A DNA stretch of 64,000 bases from Nostoc sp. XA010 (GCF_020829625.1 NZ_JAIVFX010000008.1:226373-290372), one strand, 5' to 3'. Positions 9,587 through 19,255 are shown, counted from the first letter of the stretch. Translations and numbers: made by a program. Notes: generated by a model from the letters alone, not told the origin.

Positions 9587-10879
9587 ATGACTCATTTTGG
9601 GATTCTTTGTCCTGCTGCGATCGGTCATCTCAACCCGATGTGTGCTTTGGGTAGAGAATTGCAACGGCGCGGTCATCGCGTCACCTTATTTCATATGCCC
9701 GATGTTCAAACTAAGGTACAGAAAGCTGGCTTAGAATTTTACACGATTGGAGAGGCTGAATTCCCGCTTGGAAGTCTGGAACCAATGTATAAACACTTGG
9801 GTGAGATGAGTGGATTACCAGCGTTGCGTTTTACGATCAGTTGGTTGGAAAAAGAAACAGTCATGCTTTTCCGTGAAGTACCAGAAGCACTCTCTAAGGT
9901 AGGTATAGAAGCCCTATTAGTAGACCAGGTAACGCCTGCCGGTGGAACTATTGCCGATTTTGTAAATATACCCTTTGTTACTGTATGTAATGCTCTGCTA
10001 ACTAATAGAGAAGAGGCAGTTCCTCCCTAGTTTACACCTTGGCCCAACAACCAAGCTTGGTGGTCTCGCAAGCGAAACCAAGTGGGTAACTTTTTGCTTG
10101 ACCGTTTATCACTAAAAATCTGGGATTTGGTAGTCAATCAACGTCGTCGATGGAATTTACCACCTTATGTCAAGCGTGAAGATGCTGCGGGGAAACTAGC
10201 TCAGATCTGTCAGCTACCTGCTGAATTTGACTTTCCACGAGAACGGTTAGCTAAGTTTTTTCATTACACTGGGCCTTTGCAAGATCCATCAGGGCTAGAA
10301 CCCATCTCTTCGTCTACATCTTTCCCCTTTGAAAAGTTAAACGATCAACCATTGATTTTCGCTGCGTTGGGAACCTTACAAAATCGCAAACAAGAAATTT
10401 TTGAGACTATTGCTGAAGCTTGTATAGGTTTAGATATACAACTAGTAATTTCTTTAGGTCAACCAGAAAGAAAGGAATCAGTCCCTAATCTACCTGGTTC
10501 GCCTTTGGTAGTAGCTTACGCACCCCAACAGCAATTAATCTCAAGATCGATTCTAACTATTACCCATGCTGGAATGAATGCAGTGCTAGGTGCTTTAAGC
10601 AGCGGAGTCCCCCTGGTAGCTATTCCTATTACTAATGAACAGCCAGGAATCGCTGCTCGTATAGCTTACACCGGAGCCGGAGAATTTCTGCCACTGTCTG
10701 GTTTGAGTGTACACAGGTTGCGAAACACTATTAAGCGGGTAATAACAGAAAATTCTTACAAAAAGAATGCCTTGAGACTACAAGAGGCGATTCAGCGAGC
10801 CGGTGGAGTGAGTCGAGCGGCTGATATTATCGAACAGGTCCTGTCTAGCGGTAAACCTGTTTTATCTAATCGGCCCTAA
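9587..10879 (+). pseudogene. MGT-type UDP-glycosyltransferase interrupted by one amber stop
   Basis: The reading frame continues through a single in-frame TAG at 10028-10030; removing it gives a 430-residue GT1 glycosyltransferase. The N-terminal half has GILCPAAIGHLNPMCALGRE, typical of MGT/UGT enzymes; the C-terminal half has the nucleotide-sugar donor motif THAGMNAVLGALSSGVPLVA. The sequence straight after the stop (FTPWPNNQAWWSRKRNQVGN) is in the same frame and fits the family, so this is a point nonsense mutation or a sequencing error, not a frameshift. The ATG at 9587 follows AAAGGT; an upstream in-frame TTG at 9530 is less likely. It converges with the P450 gene. Confidence 0.8.
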
Positions 10880-10929
10880 AAGGCTATCTGCGATCGCTCC
10901 CACCCTATACCATCTCATTCTCTCACTCT

Positions 10930-12324
10930 TCACGCTGAACTTGAGCTAGTCTGAAAGATGGGCTGATTGTGCTGACGCTTCCCCTTCACCACCATCTGCA
11001 CACCTCCTGCTGGGCTAAATAGAATGCCTTTACGTACTGGCTGCACTGATTTGCTATCAGCCAGTTCCATCTCCCAGTGATATAGTACTTTTGCCAACAC
11101 TAGTTTCATCTCAAACAAGGCAAATGCCATACCTATACAGCGACGGTTCCCGCCACCAAAGGGTAAATATTCATAAGGAGAAAATTGCCGTTCTAGAAAA
11201 CGCTCTGGCTTAAATTGCTTCGACTCAGGATATAAATCTTCTCGATGATGGGTCAAATAAATAGAGGGAATGAGCAAAGTACCAGGCTCAAAGTTGTATT
11301 CCCCAATTTGTAGCGGTGATTTGACCAATCGATTTAGTCCCGATACCGCTACTGGGTAAAGGCGTAGCGTTTCAGAACAGACAGCATTCAAATAAGGCAA
11401 TCGTAAAATAGTGTTTGGATCTTGTTGTTCACCTAACTTATCTAATTCTTGCAGCAGTTTTTCCCGCACCTGTGGCTGATGATGAATCCAGTACAGCGCC
11501 CATGATAAGGAAGTTGCAGTAGTTTCGTGACCCGCTACTAATAGAGTCATCAACTCATCACGTAATTCCAAGTCTGTCATCGGCTCTCCCGCCTCATCAC
11601 GAGCAGCCATCATCAAAGATAGAATATCAGTCCGAGATGGATCGGGTTGTGCTTTGCGTTCTCGAATCTGGGCGTAGATGAGTTCATCAATTTGCTGCCG
11701 TAAACGCAAGTATTTCCCCCAAGGACTCCACGCTCCTAAATCCTGCCGCAGTGATGGGAAAAGAAGCAGAACTGTTCTTAAGATAGGGATTTTGGGATTC
11801 AGAATTGTAATCAGGAATTCATGGAGTTTCTCGTAACGTGGCCCATCTTCTAGACCAAATACAGCTTTCAAAATTACTTGGAAAGAGATTGCTTGCATTG
11901 ATGACAGAACTGCAAAGTTTTCTCCAACCTGCCACTGATTAGTTACTTGCTCAGTGATGTCGCAGATTAATTCACCATAGGCTAGCATTCGTTCCCCATG
12001 TAAGGGTGGTGTCAATAGCTTTCGTTGTCGCTGATGAGGCTTTCCTTCCAGCGCCAGTAGTGATTGGCGTCCTAATAAAGGCGCTTGAATCCCTGCTGAC
12101 TCACCAGAGTCTAACTGTTTTGGATCTGTAGTAAAAATTTGCCCAATCGCCTGGGGATTGCTAATAAAAACTTGAGGAGCAACATTTTTTCCTAGCTGAA
12201 GGGTGAAGATATCACCATAACGTTTAGCACAGTCTTCGATGTATTCTAAGGGATTAGTAAGCCATTGATACATCTGTACCCAAGGGTGAGTTTGAGGGCC
12301 ACTAGGCAGTTTAAGTGCAGACAT
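10930..12324 (-). CDS. Cytochrome P450, CYP110-like, 464 aa
   Basis: All P450 landmarks are present: the I-helix oxygen-binding motif AGHETTA (residues 264-270), the ExxR pair in CSETLRLYP (318-321), PERF (373-376), and the heme loop FGGGNRRCIGMAFA with Cys396 as the iron ligand. Overall sequence style (start LPSGPQTHPWVQMYQWLTNP) is that of the CYP110 family, which is widespread in filamentous cyanobacteria and hydroxylates fatty acids, alkanes or terpenes in characterised members. It lies tail-to-tail with the broken glycosyltransferase. The substrate cannot be told from sequence. Confidence 0.93.
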   Translation of the reverse strand: MSALKLPSGPQTHPWVQMYQWLTNPLEYIEDCAKRYGDIFTLQLGKNVAPQVFISNPQAIGQIFTTDPKQLDSGESAGIQAPLLGRQSLLALEGKPHQRQRKLLTPPLHGERMLAYGELICDITEQVTNQWQVGENFAVLSSMQAISFQVILKAVFGLEDGPRYEKLHEFLITILNPKIPILRTVLLLFPSLRQDLGAWSPWGKYLRLRQQIDELIYAQIRERKAQPDPSRTDILSLMMAARDEAGEPMTDLELRDELMTLLVAGHETTATSLSWALYWIHHQPQVREKLLQELDKLGEQQDPNTILRLPYLNAVCSETLRLYPVAVSGLNRLVKSPLQIGEYNFEPGTLLIPSIYLTHHREDLYPESKQFKPERFLERQFSPYEYLPFGGGNRRCIGMAFALFEMKLVLAKVLYHWEMELADSKSVQPVRKGILFSPAGGVQMVVKGKRQHNQPIFQTSSSSA

Positions 12325-12383
12325 TTTTATTAATCTCCCAATGATTAAAGCAAGATTGTTATCAGCCAGTCATTCATGCACCC

Positions 12384-12428
12384 CTAGTACCGCAAGGCGG
12401 AAGTCAAAAGTTAAAAGTCAAAAGTCAA
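12384..12428 (+). repeat. CTAGTACC-type dispersed repeat, copy 1
   Basis: It begins CTAGTACCGCAAGGCGGAAG and runs into seven-base units AAAAGTT/AAAAGTC. Two further copies are at 35704-35736 (same strand) and 45597-45645 (opposite strand). Confidence 0.75.
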
Positions 12429-12450
12429 ACAGTTATACAGCGTAAGAGTT

Positions 12451-12495
12451 TCGTTGATTTGGAATGGGTGGTTTATTTATGCCGTGCTGTAGTAG
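12451..12495 (-). repeat. CTAGTACAGCGCGGC-type dispersed repeat, copy 1
   Basis: On the minus strand it reads CTACTACAGCACGGCATAAA and then AACCACCCATTCCAAATCAA. The second copy (36675-36720, plus strand) is nearly identical over about 45 bases, and 45535-45565 carries a shorter third copy. Confidence 0.75.
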
Positions 12496-12527
12496 CTTGA
12501 TTAATCTTAGACTACAGATCAAGCAAA

Positions 12528-13322
12528 TCAATTTACCAATTCTTTAATTTGTCTTGGAGTCAATTCCTGCACATTACGCAAAACTACTGCTGCTCCTGCT
12601 GCTATTAGTGTCTCACTATAGGCATCACTACACGCTGCTGTTTCCTGCACATGGGGCGGTAAAACCCCTACTCCAATCCAAGCACGAGCAGAATCTAGAC
12701 TCCGCGCTTTCTCAACGGTATACATATCTGCTACCGTATCTCCCACATACACGATCGCTAATTTTTGCTCAATTCCATTATCTAGCTCACGAACTGTAGC
12801 AAAAAGTCCAGTGGGGTCAGGTTTCCCTGGTGCATCTTCCATCGCAATCAACACTGGAGATTCCAAACCCAGGCGTTTTTCTAAGACATAGTTAGCGGAA
12901 GCACGAGTCGCACCGCTAAAAAATCCCCAAGCAATGCCGGCTTGGGTAAGTTGCTCTAAATAGCTAGGTTGTAATAATAAGGGTTCATTACAGATATACC
13001 CAGTAAAATTATTTGGATCTGAGCCTCGGTAACGCGATTGAAAAAAAGCAACGATCGCACTGTAATTTAATTGCAGTTGTTCGCGCATCTGTCCTTGGGT
13101 TTCAAAGTAGCGATAAATTAATTCCTGCGATGCTTCCCAATCGTTATTCCACACGCCTTCAGACTTTAGTTGGTCAATATCCAGTGGGGTTGGACGATAT
13201 GCTGTATTTGTAAAATATTCTACGGTATCTGCGATCGCCCGGCGATAGGAACCGCTAACATCGCGCACAACGCCATCAATATCGAAAACAACGATCACTT
13301 TTGCAGAAGTTGGTTGATTCAT
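12528..13322 (-). CDS. HAD-superfamily subfamily IA hydrolase, 264 aa
   Basis: Motif I, VVFDIDGVVRD, supplies the nucleophile and acid/base aspartates of HAD phosphatases. Motif II is FFSGATRAS, the motif III lysine is in APGKPDPTGL, and motif IV is VYVGDTVADM. Length and layout fit the TIGR01548-type group found in cyanobacteria and archaea, whose substrate is undefined. It is expected to be a cytoplasmic phosphatase. It stands between the P450 gene and decayed DUF29 copies; I see no operon. Confidence 0.85.
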   Translation of the reverse strand: MNQPTSAKVIVVFDIDGVVRDVSGSYRRAIADTVEYFTNTAYRPTPLDIDQLKSEGVWNNDWEASQELIYRYFETQGQMREQLQLNYSAIVAFFQSRYRGSDPNNFTGYICNEPLLLQPSYLEQLTQAGIAWGFFSGATRASANYVLEKRLGLESPVLIAMEDAPGKPDPTGLFATVRELDNGIEQKLAIVYVGDTVADMYTVEKARSLDSARAWIGVGVLPPHVQETAACSDAYSETLIAAGAAVVLRNVQELTPRQIKELVN

Positions 13323-13362
13323 GGGGTAAGAAGCAAAAGAGTTTTACATCATCATAATGCGC

Positions 13363-13843
13363 TCATGGCTCAGGTAAAAAATCGGGGTCAAGGGCTTGCT
13401 CTGGCGTGAAGAGAGATTTTTCTGGGAAGATAGCGATGTCTACGACGGGCTACGCCTACCCTAATCCAGTTTCAATTACAGCCAGCCGTCTAGCGGTTGA
13501 TAGCTTTTGTCAAAAACCTGATCAAAGTAAGGTTTCAAACTCGGACTTTCCTGAAGTGCTTTTTGGACTCGCCTGCGGTGTTCCATAATTGTGTACTGCC
13601 AACTTTTTGAGCGCCTTTCAGTTTGAATTTGGTATTTAAGCAGATGCATCAGCAACACTTCCAGATTGCTCTCCAATGCCCGCTTTTCACGTTTCAATTT
13701 CTTTAATCAGGTTGTCTAAGTCCAGTTCTGTGAAATTCTTTTGCTTGAGCAGTTCTGCCGTGGTTTGAATCCACTGGCAAAAATCTTGCTCGTACAAATC
13801 TGAACCAGATGTTGTTTGAGATTGGGGCAGTTGAGCAGTCACG
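13363..13843 (-). pseudogene. Decayed DUF29-domain gene, tandem copy of the next gene
   Basis: It parallels the intact DUF29 gene at 13921-14397 throughout: the N-terminal TAQLPQSQTTSGSDLYEQDF, the core LESNLEVLLMHLLKYQ, and the C-terminal LFTPEQALDPDFLPE can all be read, but in three different frames. An 11-base deletion near 13690 (after EIE) shifts the first frame, and an insertion of a small repeat that reads GTAGGCGTAGCCCGTCG on the minus strand, near 13460, disrupts the C-terminal part. The first codon is GTG instead of ATG, and a dispersed repeat (CTTCTCTACGAGACGC) abuts the 5' end. It is a tandem duplicate in decay. Confidence 0.8.
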
Positions 13844-13920
13844 TCGCTTCTCTACGAGACGCCAAGGGCGAACGCTCCGAATTCAAAATTAACAGCAAAA
13901 TCTTCTAAATCAGGGTGTGA

Positions 13921-14397
13921 TTATGACTCAGGTAAAAAATCAGGGTCGAGGGCTTGTTCTGGCGTGAAGGGAGATTCTTCGGGGAAGGTAGCCAAATGCA
14001 ATTCAGTTTCATCGGCAGCTAAGAGTCTAGCATCGTCATAACACAGCCCAAAAACCTCATAAAAATATGGTTTGAGGCTAGGACTTTCTTCTAGAGCTTG
14101 TCTGAGGCGTTTGCGATGCTCCCTAATTGTTGCTCGCCAACTACCAGAGCGCTTCTCGGCTTGATACTTATACTTCAATAGATGCATTAGCACGACTTCC
14201 AAATTGCTTCTTAGTGCTTTCTTTTCACTCCTGCCCATTGTTTCAATTTCATCAATCAAATTCTCTAAATCCAGTTCTGTGAGCCGACCTTGCTTGAGCA
14301 GTTCTGCTGTGGTTTGAATCCACAGGTAAAAATCTTGCTCGTACAAATCTGAACCAGATGTTGTTTGAGATTGGGGCAGTTGAGCAGTCATAAGCAT
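13921..14397 (-). CDS. DUF29 domain protein, 158 aa
   Basis: The pattern DLYEQDFYLWIQTTAELLKQ, then LDLENLIDEIETMGRSEKKA, then LMHLLKYKYQ and ESPSLKPYF is the DUF29 family, which is strongly expanded in cyanobacteria. The family is small, soluble and helical with no established function. The start may be the ATG at 14397 or the one two codons later at 14391. Its decayed tandem twin lies immediately downstream. Confidence 0.88.
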   Translation of the reverse strand: MLMTAQLPQSQTTSGSDLYEQDFYLWIQTTAELLKQGRLTELDLENLIDEIETMGRSEKKALRSNLEVVLMHLLKYKYQAEKRSGSWRATIREHRKRLRQALEESPSLKPYFYEVFGLCYDDARLLAADETELHLATFPEESPFTPEQALDPDFLPES

Positions 14398-14529
14398 CTT
14401 TAGTTAGCGCCGACTAAACCTTATGGTAGACCATTCTCAATCACTGTTTGGTCATTTGATATGGTATTGCGTTAAAATAAGCGATCGCTATCCTAGTTCA
14501 GTAATGCCCGGAAATTCCCGGAGGTGTGA

Positions 14530-14829
14530 TTGACCAAGTTTATTTTGAAAATTCTGTGGTTAGACGAGAACGTTGCTCTTGCAGTCGATCAAATTGTCGG
14601 CAAAGGCACAAGTCCCTTGACTAAGTACTTTTTTTGGCCCAGAAATGACGCCTGGGAAGAGTTAAAAAAGGAATTAGAGTCCAAACATTGGATTACTGAC
14701 GTGGATCGTGTCGAGTTGCTTAATAAAGCGACAGAAGTGATTAACTACTGGCAAGAGGAAGGCAGAAACCGTCCAATGGCAGAAGCTCAATTGAAATTTC
14801 CAGAAGTTGCCTTCACAGGTAGCGCCTGA
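14530..14829 (+). CDS. ycf65: Probable 30S ribosomal protein PSRP-3 (Ycf65), 99 aa
   Basis: The sequence ([20 protein letters not shown], then [16 protein letters not shown] and [20 protein letters not shown]) is the Ycf65/PSRP-3 family, a plastid- and cyanobacteria-specific protein of the small ribosomal subunit. The start is a TTG: an in-frame TGA lies directly before it (14527-14529), so no earlier start is possible, and GGAGG sits 5 bases upstream. The gene converges with the kinase/WD40 gene with only 10 bases between the stop codons. Confidence 0.93.
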   Translation: MTKFILKILWLDENVALAVDQIVGKGTSPLTKYFFWPRNDAWEELKKELESKHWITDVDRVELLNKATEVINYWQEEGRNRPMAEAQLKFPEVAFTGSA

Positions 14830-14839
14830 TATTATCAAA

Positions 14840-16828
14840 TTAGCTATTGTCCTGTTGTACAAGCTGCCACAGTTTGATAGTCTTGTCCCGGCTGCCGCTT
14901 GCAATTAATTGTGTAACTTTGCTCACAGCAACAGCAGATACTGAGTCTATATGACCAGAGAGAGTAACAATCTCTTCTGCTGTGCTTACCTTCCAAAGTT
15001 TAACTGTTTTGTCGCAACTTGCACTTAGCAGTGTTTCGCCATCGGCAGTAAAAGCCATAGCCACCACAGACCAAGAATGGCCTACAAGTGTGCAAATTAG
15101 CTGACCAGTGCTTACCTCCCACAATTTAATAGTGTTATCATCACTACCCGTCGCCAAAATTTGACCATCAGGACTAAAAGCGACTGTCAAAACCGCCCAT
15201 GCATGACCCGAAAGGGTGCCTAACAAGCTATAGCATGGGCGGTTTTCAACAGGAGGCAAGGGGGCAGGGGGCAGGGGGAAAGGGGGAATGTCCTCCGCCC
15301 TTTGTGAGTGGTCTTTTAACTCAGCACTATTCATATCCCCTTGCTCCCGTTCGGCTACGCTCACGGCAAGCCGGCTCCCTGCTCCCCTGCCTCTTCCTAA
15401 TGCAGGTATCTGCCACAGGCGAATTGTTCTGTCATAACTAGCGCTGGCTAAAAGTTGTCCTTGGGGACTAAATGCCACTGAATTTACCTTTAATTGGTGT
15501 CCAGCTATAGTGCAAATTTCTCTGCCAGTATTTACATCCCAGAGTTTAATTGTCTTATCCCAGCTACCACTAGCGAGAATCTGTCCATCTGGACTGAAAG
15601 CAACTGATTTTACAGCGTGTGCGTGTCCCAAGAGGGTGCAGATTTCCTTTAATGTCTCAACCTGCCACAATTTGATAGTTTTATCATTGCTAGCAGTTGC
15701 CAGAATTTTTCCGTCAGGACTGAAGGTAACTGATTTTACAGCTTGGGAATGTCCTAATAAGTTAGCTAGGACTTTTTTAGTATTTAAATCCCACAATTTG
15801 ATGTTTTTGTCATCACTAGCGCTGGCTAAAGTATAACCATCAGGACTAATGGCAAGGGCATTTACACTACTGAATGTCCCAGAATGCCCAGTTAAGGTAT
15901 ATAAGCATCGCCAAGGAGGATTTGGTAGTTTAAAATTTTGAGTTTTACATTCCATACCCATTGCTTGCATAACTTCATCAGCCGATTGAAAGCGGCGGTT
16001 AATAGTCTTTTGCAGCAGCTTGTCAAGGATTTGCGCCAAGCGTAAACTCTTAGAGTCTTGTCGCCAGACATCGTTTACCTTAGTAGTAAGATATTGTTGC
16101 CAAACCCAGCAATCGTTAGCAATATCATATAAATCAAAGGGCGGAATGTGGGTAAGTAAGTAAATACAAGTTACACCCAAGCTATATAAATCACTAGCAA
16201 AAACGGCTTTTCCCTTCGCTTGTTCTGGTGCTGCGTATTCTGGACTGCCAAGACTGGTTTCAGATGTTAGCCGATCAATTGCTGTGACGATTTTCGCAGT
16301 GGTAAAATCGACTATGACAAAATCTCCCTTCTTGGTAATTGGGGATCTACGGATGATATTTTGGGGTTTAATATCGCGGTGGATGATGTTGCGATCGCTA
16401 ATAAACTGAAAAACTGGCAACACATCTTCTAAAAGTTGCCAAATCTGAGTTTCATTAAAAGCACCTTCTTCTTCAACCACTTGAGCTAAATTAGTACCTG
16501 CAATAAACTCTTGCACTAAATAAAAATGCCCGTTCTGCTGAAAATAATTTAGTAATGTGGGAATTTGCGGATGCTTCCCTAATTCTTCTAGCTGTTGCGC
16601 CTTTTGCTGAAAAGTAATAGAGGTCTCGTATTCTTGCGATAATTCTTGAACGACGAAAGGAATTGGAGGAAACTGACCTTCATCTACAGCGAGGAAGGTT
16701 TTACAGAATCCCCCTTTAGCAATCTGCTTGATTAAACGATAACGTTCTTGTAAAAGCAAAATTTCTCTACCTACAAGGTGGGCATTTTGCCCACATAAGA
16801 TATTGCCGTTTGTTTTTTGTAAGGGCAC
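14840..16828 (-). CDS. Kinase-like/WD40 repeat protein with degenerate kinase motifs, 662 aa
   Basis: Residues ~30-290 follow the Hanks-type Ser/Thr kinase fold (glycine loop IAKGGFCKTF, catalytic loop HRDIKPQN at 150-157), but the ATP-anchoring lysine is replaced by Gln61 (FVVQEL) and DFG reads DFT (174-176), so it may be a pseudokinase. Residues ~310-662 hold seven WD40 repeats, each with GH...SPDG...IKLW, enough for one beta-propeller. Between blades 4 and 5 an extra ~65 residues are encoded by G/C-rich repeat DNA (15236-15405). The start is GTG at 16828; an in-frame TAA lies 18 bases before it. It lies 34 bases downstream of the SPFH gene, probably one operon. Confidence 0.88.
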   Translation of the reverse strand: MPLQKTNGNILCGQNAHLVGREILLLQERYRLIKQIAKGGFCKTFLAVDEGQFPPIPFVVQELSQEYETSITFQQKAQQLEELGKHPQIPTLLNYFQQNGHFYLVQEFIAGTNLAQVVEEEGAFNETQIWQLLEDVLPVFQFISDRNIIHRDIKPQNIIRRSPITKKGDFVIVDFTTAKIVTAIDRLTSETSLGSPEYAAPEQAKGKAVFASDLYSLGVTCIYLLTHIPPFDLYDIANDCWVWQQYLTTKVNDVWRQDSKSLRLAQILDKLLQKTINRRFQSADEVMQAMGMECKTQNFKLPNPPWRCLYTLTGHSGTFSSVNALAISPDGYTLASASDDKNIKLWDLNTKKVLANLLGHSQAVKSVTFSPDGKILATASNDKTIKLWQVETLKEICTLLGHAHAVKSVAFSPDGQILASGSWDKTIKLWDVNTGREICTIAGHQLKVNSVAFSPQGQLLASASYDRTIRLWQIPALGRGRGAGSRLAVSVAEREQGDMNSAELKDHSQRAEDIPPFPLPPAPLPPVENRPCYSLLGTLSGHAWAVLTVAFSPDGQILATGSDDNTIKLWEVSTGQLICTLVGHSWSVVAMAFTADGETLLSASCDKTVKLWKVSTAEEIVTLSGHIDSVSAVAVSKVTQLIASGSRDKTIKLWQLVQQDNS

Positions 16829-16862
16829 AACAATGTTATGCCCTTACCTCATGTTCCTGATG

Positions 16863-18974
16863 TTACTTATCTACAGGAAAATTCACAACTATCGGTGGAT
16901 AACCGTTTTCTGGGGTTGGTTGTGCTTTAGTAACTACTGGTTGTGGATGCAAAGGTGTTGGTGTCAATTCACCCTTACCAGTTTGATTCCATAAAATCAT
17001 GGATAGTAGCCCATCCACTAAGCCGTTATTGCTGCCGTTACTGCCAACTAAGACATCTGGTATCAAGCGGACATTGCGATCGCCTATAATCTGCATTAGT
17101 TGCATTGCTGTATAACCTTGTGAACCCAAAGCTTCTACACCAGCGCGGTAGGTTTCAGCTTTGGCGTTACCTGTGGCCCGAATACCTTCAGCCTCAGCAA
17201 TTGCCCGGAGTTTCGTACCCTCGGCTTCACCATTCGCCTGCTTAATTTGGGCTTTGGCTTTTAGGTCAGCTATATGCACACTCTGCTCTGATTTCACCAT
17301 TTCTTGCTGGATATTAGCCAGTGCTGTTTCCCGGACAAGCTGCTGCCGTTGGGTTTGCGCCATCTGCTGAACTTCATAAGTCTTGCGCTCTTCTTCGGCA
17401 ATTTTCCGGTCTGTCTGTGTCTGCATTAATGATGCTGGTGGCTGAATATCACCAATGAGTGTGTCGATCGCTTGCACGTCATAAGCCCGCAATGCTGTTT
17501 TAATATACTCAGCAGCCTCAGATTGTCGTTCACTCCGAGCGGTGAGAAAGTCTAGTACAGTATAGTCTTGGGCTGAGTTGCGGAAATAATTACCGATAGT
17601 TGGTTCTAATACATGGTCTACCAGATTTTGCATTGCACCAACGCGAGAAATTACCTTTGGAGCATCTAAAGCACCTACATGGATAATTTGTGCTACTTCC
17701 AAATCAAAGGCAAACCCATCACGCGATCGCACTGTTAAAGAAGCCAGTTGAGCATCATAGCTGTGACGTTCGGTGCGATCTGACCAGTTTAAGACGATAT
17801 TGGTCGTTGGTACTAGTTCAATCTTCATAATCCGAGAATTAATCGGGTGCTTACCAGGATATAGCGGTTCGACCCACACGCCCTTATGTCCAGGATTCAC
17901 CAAGTTACCGTGGGTGAAAGCTGCACCACTGACATCTTGATGCGCCTTACCCACGAAAGAAATTACCACACCCACATATCCAATAGGAATTTCCGTCATG
18001 GGCACTTGCTCAACTTGGACAAACCAAGGGTTCAAGTTCCAAGAACCAGAAAGCAAGGTCTGTTCTTGTAAACCTCGCCGCCCACCGCCATTAATAAATT
18101 TCTGACCATTTTGAAAGTTGTCATGTCCGTCAACTATGGGGCCTGCAAGTTCACCCGCAGAGATTGGTAAACCATCTAAGGTAGTGACAATGCCAACTTT
18201 GTCAGATGCCAGACTGTACACCCGCAACTGTTCTGGAGTCATGCCATGAGTGCTGGCATTTGATGCCATGATCACTTTAAACAGGGCAGTGTTAATCCGG
18301 TACGTACCAGCCGTGAGAAAACCCATTTGCCGCCCTTTTTCCCCACCTTGGGTGAGGAATTTGCGAGCATCTTGGAAGTTGTCACAACTGACGATTTTAC
18401 CCAAAATCCGCTCTGGTGGGTTGGATGCGCCATCTGCTGCCACAATCAAAGCGATTTCCCCTTGGGGAACGACAATTACCGATTCTTTCTTTACAGAATA
18501 TTGCCAAGGCCCATAGCCCCAGTGCCAACCAGGAGCTAAAGTATCTGCCTGCAAGCCAGCTTCGCCGTTGAGGGCAATCAAACTGCCGGCGGGGAGTCCG
18601 CGCCCGGAAAGGGTAAATTTTCTAACTACAATACCTACTTCACGCTCACCAATTACTACAAGCCCACCAAAAAATAGGGGTACAAATATAACTAAACCCC
18701 CGACAAGGACGATGGGGATTAGTACAAAAAGATCAATTCCAGCAGCTTGATATTGAGTCCTACTAATTTGTAACTGGGAAATATCTGGTTTGGTCTGATT
18801 TAGCTGGACTGATGCAGTAGTTGTTTTTACAGGAGTCGCATTAGCAGAGTGAATACTTCCAGCGTTCGTTAAAGACGTTGACGCAGCCATCGCTAACGTT
18901 GCTACGATAGATGCTGCAAGACGAGCTACCTTATTTTGTTTACGAGTACCAAGTAAAGATGAAAAGCTTTTCAT
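16863..18974 (-). CDS. Large SPFH/band 7 (flotillin-like) membrane protein, 703 aa
   Basis: An N-terminal hydrophobic stretch (ARLAASIVATLAMAAS) is followed near residue 85 by a transmembrane segment (LFVLIPIVLVGGLVIFVPLF), then a long SPFH region including VVISFVGKA and SRDGFAFDLEVAQIIHVGA, then an Ala/Glu/Gln-rich coiled coil (QQEMVKSEQSVHIADLKAKA) typical of flotillins. These proteins form large oligomeric membrane microdomain scaffolds. ATG at 18974 is preferred to the upstream TTG at 18995; neither has a clear ribosome-binding site. It precedes the kinase/WD40 gene by 34 bases, suggesting joint expression. Confidence 0.85.
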   Translation of the reverse strand: MKSFSSLLGTRKQNKVARLAASIVATLAMAASTSLTNAGSIHSANATPVKTTTASVQLNQTKPDISQLQISRTQYQAAGIDLFVLIPIVLVGGLVIFVPLFFGGLVVIGEREVGIVVRKFTLSGRGLPAGSLIALNGEAGLQADTLAPGWHWGYGPWQYSVKKESVIVVPQGEIALIVAADGASNPPERILGKIVSCDNFQDARKFLTQGGEKGRQMGFLTAGTYRINTALFKVIMASNASTHGMTPEQLRVYSLASDKVGIVTTLDGLPISAGELAGPIVDGHDNFQNGQKFINGGGRRGLQEQTLLSGSWNLNPWFVQVEQVPMTEIPIGYVGVVISFVGKAHQDVSGAAFTHGNLVNPGHKGVWVEPLYPGKHPINSRIMKIELVPTTNIVLNWSDRTERHSYDAQLASLTVRSRDGFAFDLEVAQIIHVGALDAPKVISRVGAMQNLVDHVLEPTIGNYFRNSAQDYTVLDFLTARSERQSEAAEYIKTALRAYDVQAIDTLIGDIQPPASLMQTQTDRKIAEEERKTYEVQQMAQTQRQQLVRETALANIQQEMVKSEQSVHIADLKAKAQIKQANGEAEGTKLRAIAEAEGIRATGNAKAETYRAGVEALGSQGYTAMQLMQIIGDRNVRLIPDVLVGSNGSNNGLVDGLLSMILWNQTGKGELTPTPLHPQPVVTKAQPTPENGYPPIVVNFPVDK

Positions 18975-19255
18975 AATTTGTGCCCATCTGGGCAACTAAC
19001 TAGCTAAGTTAACACTTCACCAAGACTTGCCTCAATTTCTTAAACTTGACGTAATTTTTTTAAAATTTAATAAATAAGGATTCAAAATACTCCATCTATT
19101 TACGGAGAAAGTTTTAGCACCCATACAGAATTAATACTGATTTCTGACCGGAGGCGGAGCGTCTCCGGCTCCGCTCCTGACTCCTGAGTTCTTCTTAATA
19201 AATATTTTGTAGGTTGGCTAATGTCCAACCTACAAAGTTGAAATAGAAAGTAAAA

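Noticed and set aside
10082..10879. C-terminal half of the glycosyltransferase as a separate gene
   Set aside because: It is in the same frame as the N-terminal half, lacks an ATG or ribosome-binding site, and lacks the acceptor domain.
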